19,357 nt of DNA. Source: JAYRWN01 sp041917975 (GTDB taxonomy: Bacteria > Bacteroidota > Bacteroidia > Chitinophagales > Saprospiraceae). Below the pieces are notes generated by a model that saw only the letters and a program-made list of their open reading frames with translations, was not told where the DNA came from and made no database searches. The DNA is taken from the NCBI GenBank assembly GCA_041917975.1, contig JAYRWN010000041.1:1-19357 (forward strand), read 5' to 3'. The translations under genes and the position numbers were made by a program. Shown here piece after piece: positions 6,848-14,414 of the stretch (positions within the stretch are counted from its first letter, which is position 1; each line of letters starts with the position of its first letter).

Positions 6848-6890
6848 TTGCTGAATAGCGAACAAAATGTACAAGTGTGCGACGCAACGA
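6848..6890. repeat. Right imperfect inverted repeat flanking the DUF3883/CxxC pair
   Basis: Mirror of the repeat at 5820-5864: TTGCTGAATAG at the inner side and TGCGACGCAACGA at the outer side, separated by 19 nt. The open frame of the next gene starts only 14 nt beyond it and lacks a normal start codon, which would fit an insertion that removed the original start. Confidence 0.65.
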
Positions 6891-6918
6891 TGTTCAATAG
6901 TAGCAATTAGCTTGGTAC

Positions 6919-7665
6919 ATAAATAAAAAAAACAAATTAAGAACAGTTGATAAATCATTACCGCCATTTCCATTAAATGAATTTCCTAAGGATTTTCCTT
7001 TTAAACTTGGCAAAGAAATCGTTTATCTCTTAGCTTCTAAAGGGAAACCCACGCTAGAAGGTCCAGAGTGGGAAGCAATATTCGCAACTTCTATCGGCGC
7101 AGATTGGAAACCGTCAAATGTAGGTTTGGATGATGTTATTCTTGGCAATACCGCTTGGGGTGCAAAGACAGTAAAAGCAAGTAATCCTGCAACTCAAGCT
7201 AAAGTAAGATTGATTTCAGGACGTAACTCACCTGTATATTCATATGGTGATACGATAGATACTCATGCAGACCCAAACATTGTTGGGCAATCGGTTTTAG
7301 AAATTTGGAATGAGCGAGTATCTGCTGTAAGAGAAAAATTTCAAAATCTGAGAACAGTTGTTTTGGTTAAATCCAATGATTTGACAGAAGTTGTTGTTTT
7401 TGAATTTGAAACTATTCGCTATGATCTTGAATTATTTGTTTGGGAGTGGAATAACAATGGAAATCTTCGTGGCATTGAGAAATCAACAACAGAGCACCGC
7501 TTTACTTGGCAGCCACATGGCTCACAATTCACAATCATTGAGGATATTCCCGAAGATAGCCTTCTTATTAAAATCAAGGAACCTGAAACGATAAACAAAG
7601 AGGATGTTTTAAAAGCGTTAGGGTTTGACAAATCCTGGATTAGTGTAACAAAAAGAAATGGCTGA
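6919..7665 (+). CDS. Putative type II restriction endonuclease, start codon unresolved
   Basis: The frame is open from 6904 (in-frame TAG at 6901) to 7665. It is convincingly protein-like well before the first accepted start (TTG at 7126): KSLPPFPLNEFPKDFPFKLG, then KEIVYLLASKG, then GPEWEAIFATSIGADWKPS. No ATG, GTG or TTG exists in that part; ATA at 6919 is the only near-cognate. The region D-D (7129-7134) followed by AWGAKTVK (7153-7176) resembles the end of a PD-(D/E)xK site although the middle acidic residue is absent. Later blocks include LEIWNERV, VVVFEFETIRYDLELFVWEW and HGSQFTI. Position between a C5 methyltransferase and Vsr, overlapping vsr by 8 nt, supports a cognate restriction enzyme. 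It may be 5'-truncated and non-functional. Confidence 0.55.
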   Translation: MNKKNKLRTVDKSLPPFPLNEFPKDFPFKLGKEIVYLLASKGKPTLEGPEWEAIFATSIGADWKPSNVGLDDVILGNTAWGAKTVKASNPATQAKVRLISGRNSPVYSYGDTIDTHADPNIVGQSVLEIWNERVSAVREKFQNLRTVVLVKSNDLTEVVVFEFETIRYDLELFVWEWNNNGNLRGIEKSTTEHRFTWQPHGSQFTIIEDIPEDSLLIKIKEPETINKEDVLKALGFDKSWISVTKRNG

Positions 7666-8062
7666 CACTTTCACAAAAGAAGAACGTAGTCAAATCATGC
7701 GACAGGTTAAAAGCAGTCGCAACAAATCTACAGAACTAAAGCTCATTCAGTTTTTCAAAGACAATTCAATCAATGGGTGGCGGAGAAATTTCAAGCTCTT
7801 TGGTAAACCAGATTTTGTTTTCCCATTGACAAAGAAAGTAGTTTTTGTAGACGGCTGTTTTTGGCATGGACACAAATGCCGTAACACAATACCCAAAGAC
7901 AATAAAGATTACTGGCAATTAAAAATCACCCGTAACAAAAAACGAGACCGAACCGTTAACAAAACCTTAGTAGCAAGCGGTTGGACAGTAATTCGTATTT
8001 GGGAATGTCAATTGAAAAATGAAAAGACTTTAAGAAACAAGCTGACGAACAAAAGCGCATAA
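7658..8062 (+). CDS. vsr: Very short patch repair (Vsr) mismatch endonuclease
   Basis: A 134-residue Vsr protein. It shows IMRQVKSSRNKSTELKL (13-29), GKPDFVFP with the catalytic Asp52, VVFVDGCFWHGHKC (61-74) holding the catalytic and zinc-site His and Cys residues, NKDYWQLKITRNKKRD (82-97), and IWEC with the last zinc ligand, Cys117. Vsr nicks 5' of the T in T:G mismatches made when 5-methylcytosine deaminates, so its presence implies a C5-methylating system; the partner is the methyltransferase at 4886. It overlaps the upstream nuclease frame by 8 nt. Length and motif order are complete. Confidence 0.92.
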   Translation: MADTFTKEERSQIMRQVKSSRNKSTELKLIQFFKDNSINGWRRNFKLFGKPDFVFPLTKKVVFVDGCFWHGHKCRNTIPKDNKDYWQLKITRNKKRDRTVNKTLVASGWTVIRIWECQLKNEKTLRNKLTNKSA

Positions 8063-8209
8063 CATTGGTATTGCCAAAATGCAGGCAGACGGAGGTTTTG
8101 TTTCATCTGTTGTAATTCTTTTGGGCTACTTATCAAGCTTGTCCTTATCATTTAGCTATGTGCATATACTCACCTTTTTTATTGGTTATCTTGATTTTTG
8201 TTATTCGGA

Positions 8210-8240
8210 ATTGTATAAATTGTATAAATTGTATAATAAT
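8210..8240. repeat. Short tandem repeat TTGTATAAA x3
   Basis: Three consecutive near-identical 9-bp units (TTGTATAAA, TTGTATAAA, TTGTATAAT) lie in the gene-poor stretch after vsr (8063-8357). Nothing else in that stretch is supported; the 87-codon open frame there is Leu/Ser/Tyr-rich and looks non-coding. Confidence 0.6.
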
Positions 8241-8357
8241 AAAGAGTCCCCAACAAATGGATGCGCAGGAGTGGGTTTCGTCACCTTTTCATCCTCGACG
8301 TTAGGTGGCTTCGAAGAAAACCTTGCCCTACTTCTGGATTGAAATTTGGCTCCGCAA

Positions 8358-8680
8358 ATGAATTATCGTATTGAACTATTAGAAGGAATTAATTCCTGGA
8401 CACGGGAAGAATACAGGGATGCTTGCGGCTCCTTAATACGAGGACTTGAACTCATTACAAAGTTGAGTCCATCTACATTCTTTCTAGCAGGGGTTACTCC
8501 AGGCACCAATCTACTGGGAACTATCTGTGAAGGACTTAACGAAGGGGACATGCTTTGGAAGAGACTACACCATGTTTTCTCGAAGCAAGCTTTCCCTCTA
8601 GGAAGTTTCCACGTAGGATGGATGACTTCGCTCCAAGCAATACTGTTTGAGGTGACTTTAGCAAACTGGATTTTAACGCG
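8358..8680 (+). pseudogene. Unidentified ORF, truncated by an IS630 remnant
   Basis: From ATG 8358 about 107 residues read like a soluble, mostly helical protein: MNYRIELLEGINSWTREEYR, then LIRGLELITKLS, PGTNLLGTICEGLNEGDMLW, and GWMTSLQAILFEVTLANWIL. Codon use looks coding. The frame then runs without a stop into transposase sequence (KHGSWLNM at about 8686), so the natural C-terminus is lost. I do not recognise the family. Confidence 0.45.
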
Positions 8681-8902
8681 AAACGCTAAACACGGGAGCT
8701 GGCTTAATATGCAGAAATTGAATTACATGTATTATCCAGGCAATGTTTGAATCGGCATTTTACATCCATGGAAGAAATCACTACAGCCGTAAACGCTTGG
8801 CAAAATCAAAGAAATAATAAAATGTGTAAAATAAATTGGCAATTCACAAATAAAGATGCCAGAGTAAAATTAAAGAGACTTTATCCGTCAATTCATGATT
8901 AA
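8680..8902 (+). pseudogene. IS630-family transposase C-terminal remnant with a 1-bp frameshift
   Basis: The sequence begins at KHGSWLNM, the conserved block carrying the last acidic region of IS630 DDE transposases. It shifts frame after the ATG at 8709-8711, where one G appears to be missing: restoring it gives MAEIEL. It continues as HVLSRQCLNRHFTSMEEI, NAWQNQRN, INWQFTNKDARVKLKRLYPS, and ends at TAA 8900-8902. Only the last ~75 codons remain, so the element is dead. Neither end of the insertion sequence nor a TA target duplication could be identified. Confidence 0.85.
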
Positions 8903-8940
8903 CATAACACTATTATCAAAATTTTGAAGGAGTTGATTAA

Positions 8941-9072
8941 CTAACTGATAAAGAATTGTGTTCAGTGATAGAACCTCCTGTGGGTCATGAAACGACCGAT
9001 GATGAGTTGTATGCGCTATTTCCACAATACGAAAACAAGCTAAAAGCTTATAACATCTTATGGCATCAATGA
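8941..9072 (+). pseudogene. Orphan 43-codon open frame of unknown origin
   Basis: An open frame with coding-like composition (LTDKELCSVIEPP, then HETTDDELYALFPQYENKLK) follows a TAA at 8938-8940 and has no start codon. It lies in the scar zone beside the IS630 remnant. It could be the tail of a gene broken by rearrangement; I do not recognise it. Confidence 0.25.
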
Positions 9073-9134
9073 TAATTGCTCTAGCTCTGCCCATCATGGG
9101 TATTTCATCACCACCAAAACCTGAGCTACATAAG

Positions 9135-9560
9135 TCATATTTTCAACCGGTATGCGGTTACCAATTGGGCCATGGTGGAATGTGAGGCCTGAAATGTGCT
9201 CCACACCTCTATACACCACCTGCTGATCATGCTATCTCTTTCTGGTCCGGGCTCCTGGGCCAAAACGGTCTCCACCGTGATGGTGCCTCTCTCTGACGGC
9301 AAGGTAATCTGTGGCCAGGGTTGTTTGTTTTTGGCCATGTGCATGTGCGCCAGCTGGACCTGCCTGCCGCTATAGCCGCGCTCCAGAAATAAATACAGTC
9401 CGGCCAGGGCAAAAATTAAAGCGATGGGTTTGGTCTCTTTATTCGCCATTTGGGCCGTATAAGCATCCACCGCATGTTGATGGATAAAATACGCCTGATC
9501 CGCATGCTGTAAGGTATAAAACATGACTTCATGAAATGCCGGTGATTCTAAAGATGACAT
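9135..9560 (-). CDS. DUF5946-like protein
   Basis: A 141-residue minus-strand protein from ATG 9560. Its centre, HQHAVDAYTAQM followed by KPIALIFALAGLYLFLERGYSGRQVQ, matches my recollection of DUF5946: a VDAY.xQ motif, then a helix with LxxLYLxLERG. A C-terminal helical part follows (DSMISRWCIEVWSTFQASH). Some family members begin with a zinc-binding CPxCG segment, which is absent here, leaving only the helical portion. No function is known to me. It is divergently placed to the kinase operon, with 165 bp between the starts. Confidence 0.6.
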   Translation of the reverse strand: MSSLESPAFHEVMFYTLQHADQAYFIHQHAVDAYTAQMANKETKPIALIFALAGLYLFLERGYSGRQVQLAHMHMAKNKQPWPQITLPSERGTITVETVLAQEPGPERDSMISRWCIEVWSTFQASHSTMAQLVTAYRLKI

Positions 9561-9700
9561 TTTGAAAAATATATTGATTCTTCAAAAAATACAAGCATGG
9601 GTAAAACTACTCAGAAGAAATTCAATCTAACTAAAGTATAATGAATTATCATCCTACCAATTCATTTCTCATCTTTATAAAATCCTTATGCCTTTCTACC

Positions 9701-9708
9701 TAATTTTG
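9701..9708 (+). promoter_or_regulatory. -7 element upstream of the kinase operon
   Basis: TAATTTTG matches TAnnTTTG and lies 17 nt before the ATG at 9726. No TTG is present at the expected upstream distance, so activation by another factor may be needed. Confidence 0.4.
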
Positions 9709-9725
9709 TACCCGTATTTACTCCT

Positions 9726-10805
9726 ATGTATTTTGTGACTAAAAAGAAGTTCAATCCTCTACTGCAGACTCTGGTCGGATTGACCATGATTATGTTGACC
9801 TCCGGAGCCTCTTACTATTTTGTAGCCTCTTTAGGTTATCAGGTGGTCGCTTTAATATTGTTGTTGGAGGTGTCTATTTTGGCCATGTTGTTTGATATTG
9901 TCCCTGTTCTCCTTACGGCCAGTGCGAGTGCTCTAATTTGGAATTATTTTTTTATTCCCCCATTATTTACTTTCCATATTGGTCAGCCTACGGATAACCT
10001 TTTATTCAGCATGTATTTTGTAGTGGCTTTAATCAATGCTGTTTTAACGTATAAAATCAGGCAAAACGAGCAAAAAGTAAGAGACAAAGAGGAAAATGAA
10101 AAATCTATCAGGTTGTACAATACCTTGTTAAACAGTCTTTCACATGAGTTAAGGACACCTATCTCCACAATTATCGGCTGTATTGATGCGATAAAAGAGA
10201 ACAGAACCCATATTACCCAAGCTGACTTTGAGATATTACTTGAGCACATAGAAGAAGCCGGATTGAGACTCAATTACCAAGTAGAGAACCTCTTGAATAT
10301 GAGTAGGTTGGAAGCTGGAATGGTTCGGGTTAAACCGGACTGGTGTGACCTGAATGAATTGATGCATAGGGTCCTCAACCACTATGGTCACCAAACAACC
10401 CATCGCCTGGTTTTTAATGCAATTGTTGAGCTTCCCTTTTTTAGGATAGACCAGGGACTGATGGAACAAATTATGATCAATATCATTAATAATGCATTAA
10501 TGTATACTCCGCCGAATTCAATCATCGAATTCCATATTAATCCAACCCAACTTGGCTTCGAATTCATTGTTTTGGATAACGGTCCCGGATTTCCAGAAGC
10601 GGAATTGAATCAGGTATTTCAAAAATTTTACCGTCTCAAATCAGCACCAAAAGGAGGAACTGGTCTTGGTTTGTCCATCGTGAAAGGATTTACTGAGGCG
10701 CATGATGGCAGGGTGACCATAGAAAATCGAACTACCGGAGGTTCAGTGATCACCATTTCCATTCCATGTGAGACATCCACATTTAAACAAATAGAAGATG
10801 AATAA
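9726..10805 (+). CDS. KdpD-like sensor histidine kinase (short form)
   Basis: A 359-residue kinase. Residues ~10-110 form the KdpD-type DUF4118 four-helix membrane domain, including the hallmark WNYFFIPPLFTFHI (72-85). HisKA follows with phosphoacceptor His140 in SLSHELRTP. The ATPase domain has the N box IMINIINNALMYTP (249-262), G1 DNGPGF (284-289) and G2 GGTGLGLSIVKG (310-321). The N-terminal KdpD sensor and USP domains are absent, as the protein begins right before the membrane domain. In KdpD this module senses K+ or turgor and phosphorylates KdpE. It overlaps the regulator gene by 8 nt. The downstream genes are trkH/trkA, not kdpFABC, so Trk-type K+ uptake is the probable target. Confidence 0.9.
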   Translation: MYFVTKKKFNPLLQTLVGLTMIMLTSGASYYFVASLGYQVVALILLLEVSILAMLFDIVPVLLTASASALIWNYFFIPPLFTFHIGQPTDNLLFSMYFVVALINAVLTYKIRQNEQKVRDKEENEKSIRLYNTLLNSLSHELRTPISTIIGCIDAIKENRTHITQADFEILLEHIEEAGLRLNYQVENLLNMSRLEAGMVRVKPDWCDLNELMHRVLNHYGHQTTHRLVFNAIVELPFFRIDQGLMEQIMINIINNALMYTPPNSIIEFHINPTQLGFEFIVLDNGPGFPEAELNQVFQKFYRLKSAPKGGTGLGLSIVKGFTEAHDGRVTIENRTTGGSVITISIPCETSTFKQIEDE

Positions 10806-11475
10806 TGCTGAAATCCTGGTTATTGATGACGAACCGCAAATTAGAAAATTATTGCAGATTTCTCTGGAGGGCAATGCTTATAAAGTTATCTTGGCAAGTT
10901 ATGGCGTAGAAGGATTAAATTTAGCTGCCCATCATACACCTGCATTGATCATTTTGGATCTTGACTTGCCGGATATTCATGGGCAAAAGGTCTTAATCCG
11001 GTTAAGGGAATGGTATAATCATCCCATAATCATTCTTTCGGTGATTAACCAGGAAGAGGACATTATAGCTGCACTTGATGCCGGTGCAACGGATTATTTA
11101 TGCAAACCCTTCCGTACGGGCGAATTGTTAGCCAGGATCAGATCGGCGTTAAGACACTCTGAGGGTGGGGTTCAGAAATTTTTATATGAATTTGGTGATC
11201 TTATCATTGATCTGTCAGCTTATTCGGTGCGACTGAATGGGCAAATTATTAAGTTGACCGTTACTGAATTTAAATTACTGGCCCTACTCGCGCGTAATGA
11301 GGGCCGCGTTCTTACTCATAAATATCTTTTAAAAGAAATATGGGGTTTAGGCTACCAAAATGAGACCCAATATCTGCGTGTATTTGTGGCGCAGTTACGC
11401 AAAAAATTAGAGCAGGATCCCGATCACCCCCGGCACATAATTACAGAAAGCGGTGTAGGTTATCGATTTCAGTAA
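10798..11475 (+). CDS. KdpE-like OmpR-family response regulator
   Basis: A 225-residue regulator. The receiver domain has the acidic pocket DDE (10-12), phosphoacceptor Asp54 in LDLDLPD, Ser81 at the switch position and Lys103 in CKPF. The C-terminal winged helix of the OmpR/PhoB type covers about 128-225, with LTVTEFKLLALLARNEGRVL and the terminal YLRVFVAQLRKKLEQDP and GVGYRF. All phosphorelay residues are present. It overlaps the kinase gene and should bind DNA near its own operon or the promoters of transport genes. KdpE is the nearest family by pattern. Confidence 0.9.
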   Translation: MNNAEILVIDDEPQIRKLLQISLEGNAYKVILASYGVEGLNLAAHHTPALIILDLDLPDIHGQKVLIRLREWYNHPIIILSVINQEEDIIAALDAGATDYLCKPFRTGELLARIRSALRHSEGGVQKFLYEFGDLIIDLSAYSVRLNGQIIKLTVTEFKLLALLARNEGRVLTHKYLLKEIWGLGYQNETQYLRVFVAQLRKKLEQDPDHPRHIITESGVGYRFQ

Positions 11476-11523
11476 TCTTTATTTTTTATTTATACTAACA
11501 TCCAGTCTTTTTACTTTTTTCTT

Positions 11524-11889
11524 ATGTATGGGTTTGTTCCTTTGCGGGGATTAAAAATGACCATGCAATTCAATGAAATTATCTGCGGCGCTTTTATCAA
11601 TTTGTTTACCGCAGATAGAGTGTTGATAAACTTTTTGGAGCAAAACCCGGATAAATTTAACTTCGAGGAGTGCGTTATAATTATACGAGTGCATCAGTCC
11701 TTAAGCCGTATACTCAAGGCAAAAGATGCCATGGAATTAGATAAATACATTGTTAAGACCAGAATAAAAATCAAAGTTGAACAAATAAAGCTTAGGAGTC
11801 AATCCACTAAAGCGACTCTGGATATTGATGGTTTGATGACCTGCATGGAGCGGCAACTTACTACACTCTGCCAACAATTAAATATTTGA
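11524..11889 (+). CDS. Unknown 121-residue protein in the potassium operon
   Basis: The frame begins at ATG 11524, with in-frame ATGs at 11557 and 11563 as alternatives; the conserved-looking part starts at MTMQFNEIICGAF. The protein is predicted helical and moderately basic in the middle (IVKTRIKIKVEQIKLRSQ), with no signal peptide or membrane helix. It lies 48 nt after the regulator and 4 nt before trkH, so it is very probably translated with the channel. I do not recognise the family. An adaptor or regulator of the two-component system or channel is possible but is only inferred from position. Confidence 0.6.
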   Translation: MYGFVPLRGLKMTMQFNEIICGAFINLFTADRVLINFLEQNPDKFNFEECVIIIRVHQSLSRILKAKDAMELDKYIVKTRIKIKVEQIKLRSQSTKATLDIDGLMTCMERQLTTLCQQLNI

Positions 11890-11893
11890 ACTT

Positions 11894-13453
11894 ATGTACA
11901 AGACTATTATAAAACAAATAGCCAGTCTGCAAATAATTGCAGGTTGGGTGATTCTAGTTCCAGCTGTAATCGCCCTTATTTACCAGGAATGGTATGCTCT
12001 TGCCGGCTTTTTAAGCTCAGGTTTGGTTATTATAGCGATAAGTTTTATGGTATACCGGACCCTCTATAATTGCCCTGAACCGGATAATAAAATTTCCCTG
12101 GCGATAGTCGCGCTAGGTTGGATTAGTGTAATTATTTCCGGAGCTGTCCCACTTTTGGTTATCGCCAATATTACGCCCGGTGAAGTGATGCAGGATTTTG
12201 TGCCTCCTGGAATGAATTATGGCTCCAGTTTATTATACTTCAGGAATCCTCTGCATGCTTTATTTGAAAGCACCAGTGCTTTTACCACTACCGGATTGAC
12301 TATGGCCGTTCATGAGCCTTCTGTGGGTAAAAGTATTCTTTTTTACAGGTCATTTGCCAACTGGATAGGTGGAGCCGGATTTATCATTATGGCTCTTGCG
12401 GTTTTTAAACAAATACCCGGGCAAGGCGCACTGTCTTTGTTTTCATCTGAAACCAGCGGAAATAAAGTACGTACTAATGTTATTAACACGGCCCGGGCGA
12501 TATGGAAAGCATATGCTCTGGTCAGTTTATATTTATTTATTTACCTGGTGATCGGAACCTTACTTATCCTACCCGATTATTCATTCGCTGAAAATATTTT
12601 TGATTCACTGAATCATACCATGGCCGGCATTGCTACAGGCGGCTTCAGTACATTGGATGAATCCATTGCCGGCTATCATTCGGCAGGAATGGACTATTTA
12701 TACATCTTACCAATGTTGGTAGGGAGTTTTTCATTGCCTTTTTTTTACAGATTTACTATTCTGAATGATTTCTCTCAAATCTGGAAAGATATTCAAACCA
12801 AGACCATTCTAATAGCTTGCTTGTTCGGCAGTATAATTTTAACCTTGTTTCTGCTCCATCATGGTCAAAGTGAAACACCGGTTCGGGAAAGTATTTTTCA
12901 ATTTGTCAGTGCTTTATCGACCACCGGCTGGCAAACCTCCAATTTCATGCAATGGGATGATTTATCACTTCTTTTTATTGTCGCCACCGCTATGATCGTC
13001 GGGGGAGCCGCCGGGGGCACTGTAGGCGGAATAAAAGTAATAAGGGCTTTATTATTACAAAAAGGATTATTCTGGCAAATTAATAAATTCTTTTTTTCAC
13101 CAAATGCGTTTCAGACGGTACGCTTTGACAATAAAATCATGATGAAAGAAGAGATGAATAGCGAGTTGTCCCGCGCTGGCGTGTTTGTATTGTTTTATTT
13201 GCTTTTCGTTTTTTGCTCGGTTATGTTTACGGTTTATTACATGGGTGATGGATATACCTTATCTCATGCCATTTTTGAGTCAGCATCAGCGCAGGGAACT
13301 GTTGGCTTGTCCACAGGTATTACTGATCCGGCGATGTCTCCCGTTCTTGAAAGTGTGTACATTGTTCAGATGCTTGCCGGGCGGTTAGAAATTATCCCCA
13401 TAATGGTCCTCATAAGGTTTTTACTCCTGGGATCAAAACCAATAATCAAATAA
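11894..13453 (+). CDS. trkH: Trk-type potassium channel subunit TrkH
   Basis: A 519-residue membrane protein of the TrkH/KtrB superfamily. Four M1-P-M2 repeats are visible through their filter loops: TTTGL (131-135), ATGGF (247-251), STTGW (342-346) and GTVGL (468-472). All keep the filter Gly, so selectivity for K+ is expected. Other family marks are ESTSAFTTTGLT (125-136), NWIGGAGFI (156-164), GGAAGGTVGGIKV (370-382) and the end block GRLEIIPIMVLI (496-507). Two extra N-terminal helices (11-58) are as in TrkH. It works with the cytosolic TrkA ring encoded 31 nt downstream and follows a Kdp-like two-component system. Confidence 0.95.
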   Translation: MYKTIIKQIASLQIIAGWVILVPAVIALIYQEWYALAGFLSSGLVIIAISFMVYRTLYNCPEPDNKISLAIVALGWISVIISGAVPLLVIANITPGEVMQDFVPPGMNYGSSLLYFRNPLHALFESTSAFTTTGLTMAVHEPSVGKSILFYRSFANWIGGAGFIIMALAVFKQIPGQGALSLFSSETSGNKVRTNVINTARAIWKAYALVSLYLFIYLVIGTLLILPDYSFAENIFDSLNHTMAGIATGGFSTLDESIAGYHSAGMDYLYILPMLVGSFSLPFFYRFTILNDFSQIWKDIQTKTILIACLFGSIILTLFLLHHGQSETPVRESIFQFVSALSTTGWQTSNFMQWDDLSLLFIVATAMIVGGAAGGTVGGIKVIRALLLQKGLFWQINKFFFSPNAFQTVRFDNKIMMKEEMNSELSRAGVFVLFYLLFVFCSVMFTVYYMGDGYTLSHAIFESASAQGTVGLSTGITDPAMSPVLESVYIVQMLAGRLEIIPIMVLIRFLLLGSKPIIK

Positions 13454-13484
13454 ATTATTCCATCATTTTAAATAAAAATTAATT

Positions 13485-14156
13485 ATGCACATTATTATAG
13501 TTGGTGCAGGGCGCACCGGAAAACATGTTGTTAAAGCAGCAATCGAAGACAATCATGACGTGTATGTTATCGAAAAAAATAAAGAAGCGGCTGATTGGGT
13601 TGCCACTCATTTTGATTGCATCACCATCCATGCGGATGCAACCAATATTTCTACCTTGCGTGAGGCCAAAGCGGACCAAGCTGATGCCATTGTAATTACT
13701 ACTCACAATGATGCAGTTAATACCTTGGTGATTCTATTGGCTAAACAGCTGGGTGTTAAAAAACTGGTAACTTCGGTAAATAATGAAGAACATTTAACTG
13801 TATTTGAATCCTTAGGAATCGATGTGGTGGAGAGCCCATACCGTTTAAATGGTAAGTATTTATACCGGGCTATGATAGGGCCGAATGTAAAAGATTTTCT
13901 GGATCTGGGTGATGGTCTGGAAATCATCGAAGTTATAGTTGGGCAAAATGCGCAGATGGATAAAAAACTAATTAAAGAAATTAATAAGCAGAGAATTCTA
14001 CCTAAAAATTCTCGGATTATACTGATTAAGCGGAACAATGAAATCATTGTTCCGGAAGGTGAAACTCAATTAAACTCTAAGGATACGGTAGCAGTCCTAT
14101 GTCCCAAAGATAAACTCCAGGTGATTTCAAAACTATTTCTAAATGGTTCTTTGTAA
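13485..14156 (+). CDS. trkA: TrkA/RCK regulatory subunit of the potassium channel
   Basis: A 223-residue protein with one RCK-N and one RCK-C domain. The Rossmann nucleotide loop is GAGRTGKH (7-14), followed by strand VYVIEKN (26-32) with the acidic ribose-binding residue, and IHADATN (48-54). TrkA of E. coli is twice as long with two tandem repeats; this single-repeat form resembles KtrA-like subunits that assemble as octameric rings and gate the channel by ATP/ADP or NAD(H). RCK-C covers about 135-220. It is the last gene of the operon; convergent with the gene at 14415-16013. Confidence 0.93.
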   Translation: MHIIIVGAGRTGKHVVKAAIEDNHDVYVIEKNKEAADWVATHFDCITIHADATNISTLREAKADQADAIVITTHNDAVNTLVILLAKQLGVKKLVTSVNNEEHLTVFESLGIDVVESPYRLNGKYLYRAMIGPNVKDFLDLGDGLEIIEVIVGQNAQMDKKLIKEINKQRILPKNSRIILIKRNNEIIVPEGETQLNSKDTVAVLCPKDKLQVISKLFLNGSL

Positions 14157-14414
14157 TGTGTTAACCTGATATAAATAGTTTGACCTGCGCCGAAACCAAT
14201 TGAACATTATGACGGAATATTATTCCCTGGATAAAAGCAAACTATTTTATATAATAATCTGAAAAAACTATATTCCAGGGCCTATGGTGCCCAGGATCCT
14301 GCTTTACTTTTTTTTTGGCATTATTATGGAATCAAATAATAAATAGACCTGTTCAAATTTTAAATACCTTTTGGGGGAAGTCTTTGGTGACCACCCGGAA
14401 TAAGGTCTTGATAA
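14157..14414. other. Gap between convergent genes
   Basis: 258 bp lie between trkA and the convergent DUF1593 gene. The sequence holds CCCTGGA and TCCAGGG about 48 nt apart, a palindrome CAGGATCCTG, and a T-run after it. Either might take part in termination, but neither makes a standard intrinsic terminator. Confidence 0.3.

Noticed and set aside
2085..8312. Integron attC-like sites (ACCTAAC at about 2090, GTTGGTGGC at about 4442, GTTAGGTGGC near 8303)
   Set aside because: Seven-base matches to core-site consensus exist, but the partner core sites at 60-140 bp with the needed inner pairs were not found, and no integron integrase is present. The cassette boundaries are better explained by the recombinase-tail repeats.
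8079..8342. 87-codon open frame after vsr
   Set aside because: Low-complexity Leu/Ser/Tyr composition, contains the 9-bp triplet repeat, and no recognisable domain or start signal.
8888..9097. 69-codon minus-strand open frame
   Set aside because: It lies antisense to the orphan + frame 8941-9072 and the 3' end of the IS630 remnant, with no domain pattern.
14220..14330. Intrinsic terminator between trkA and the DUF1593 gene
   Set aside because: The 7-bp arms CCCTGGA and TCCAGGG are about 48 nt apart, and the CAGGATCCTG palindrome has no loop and is separated from the T-run, so neither fits a standard terminator.
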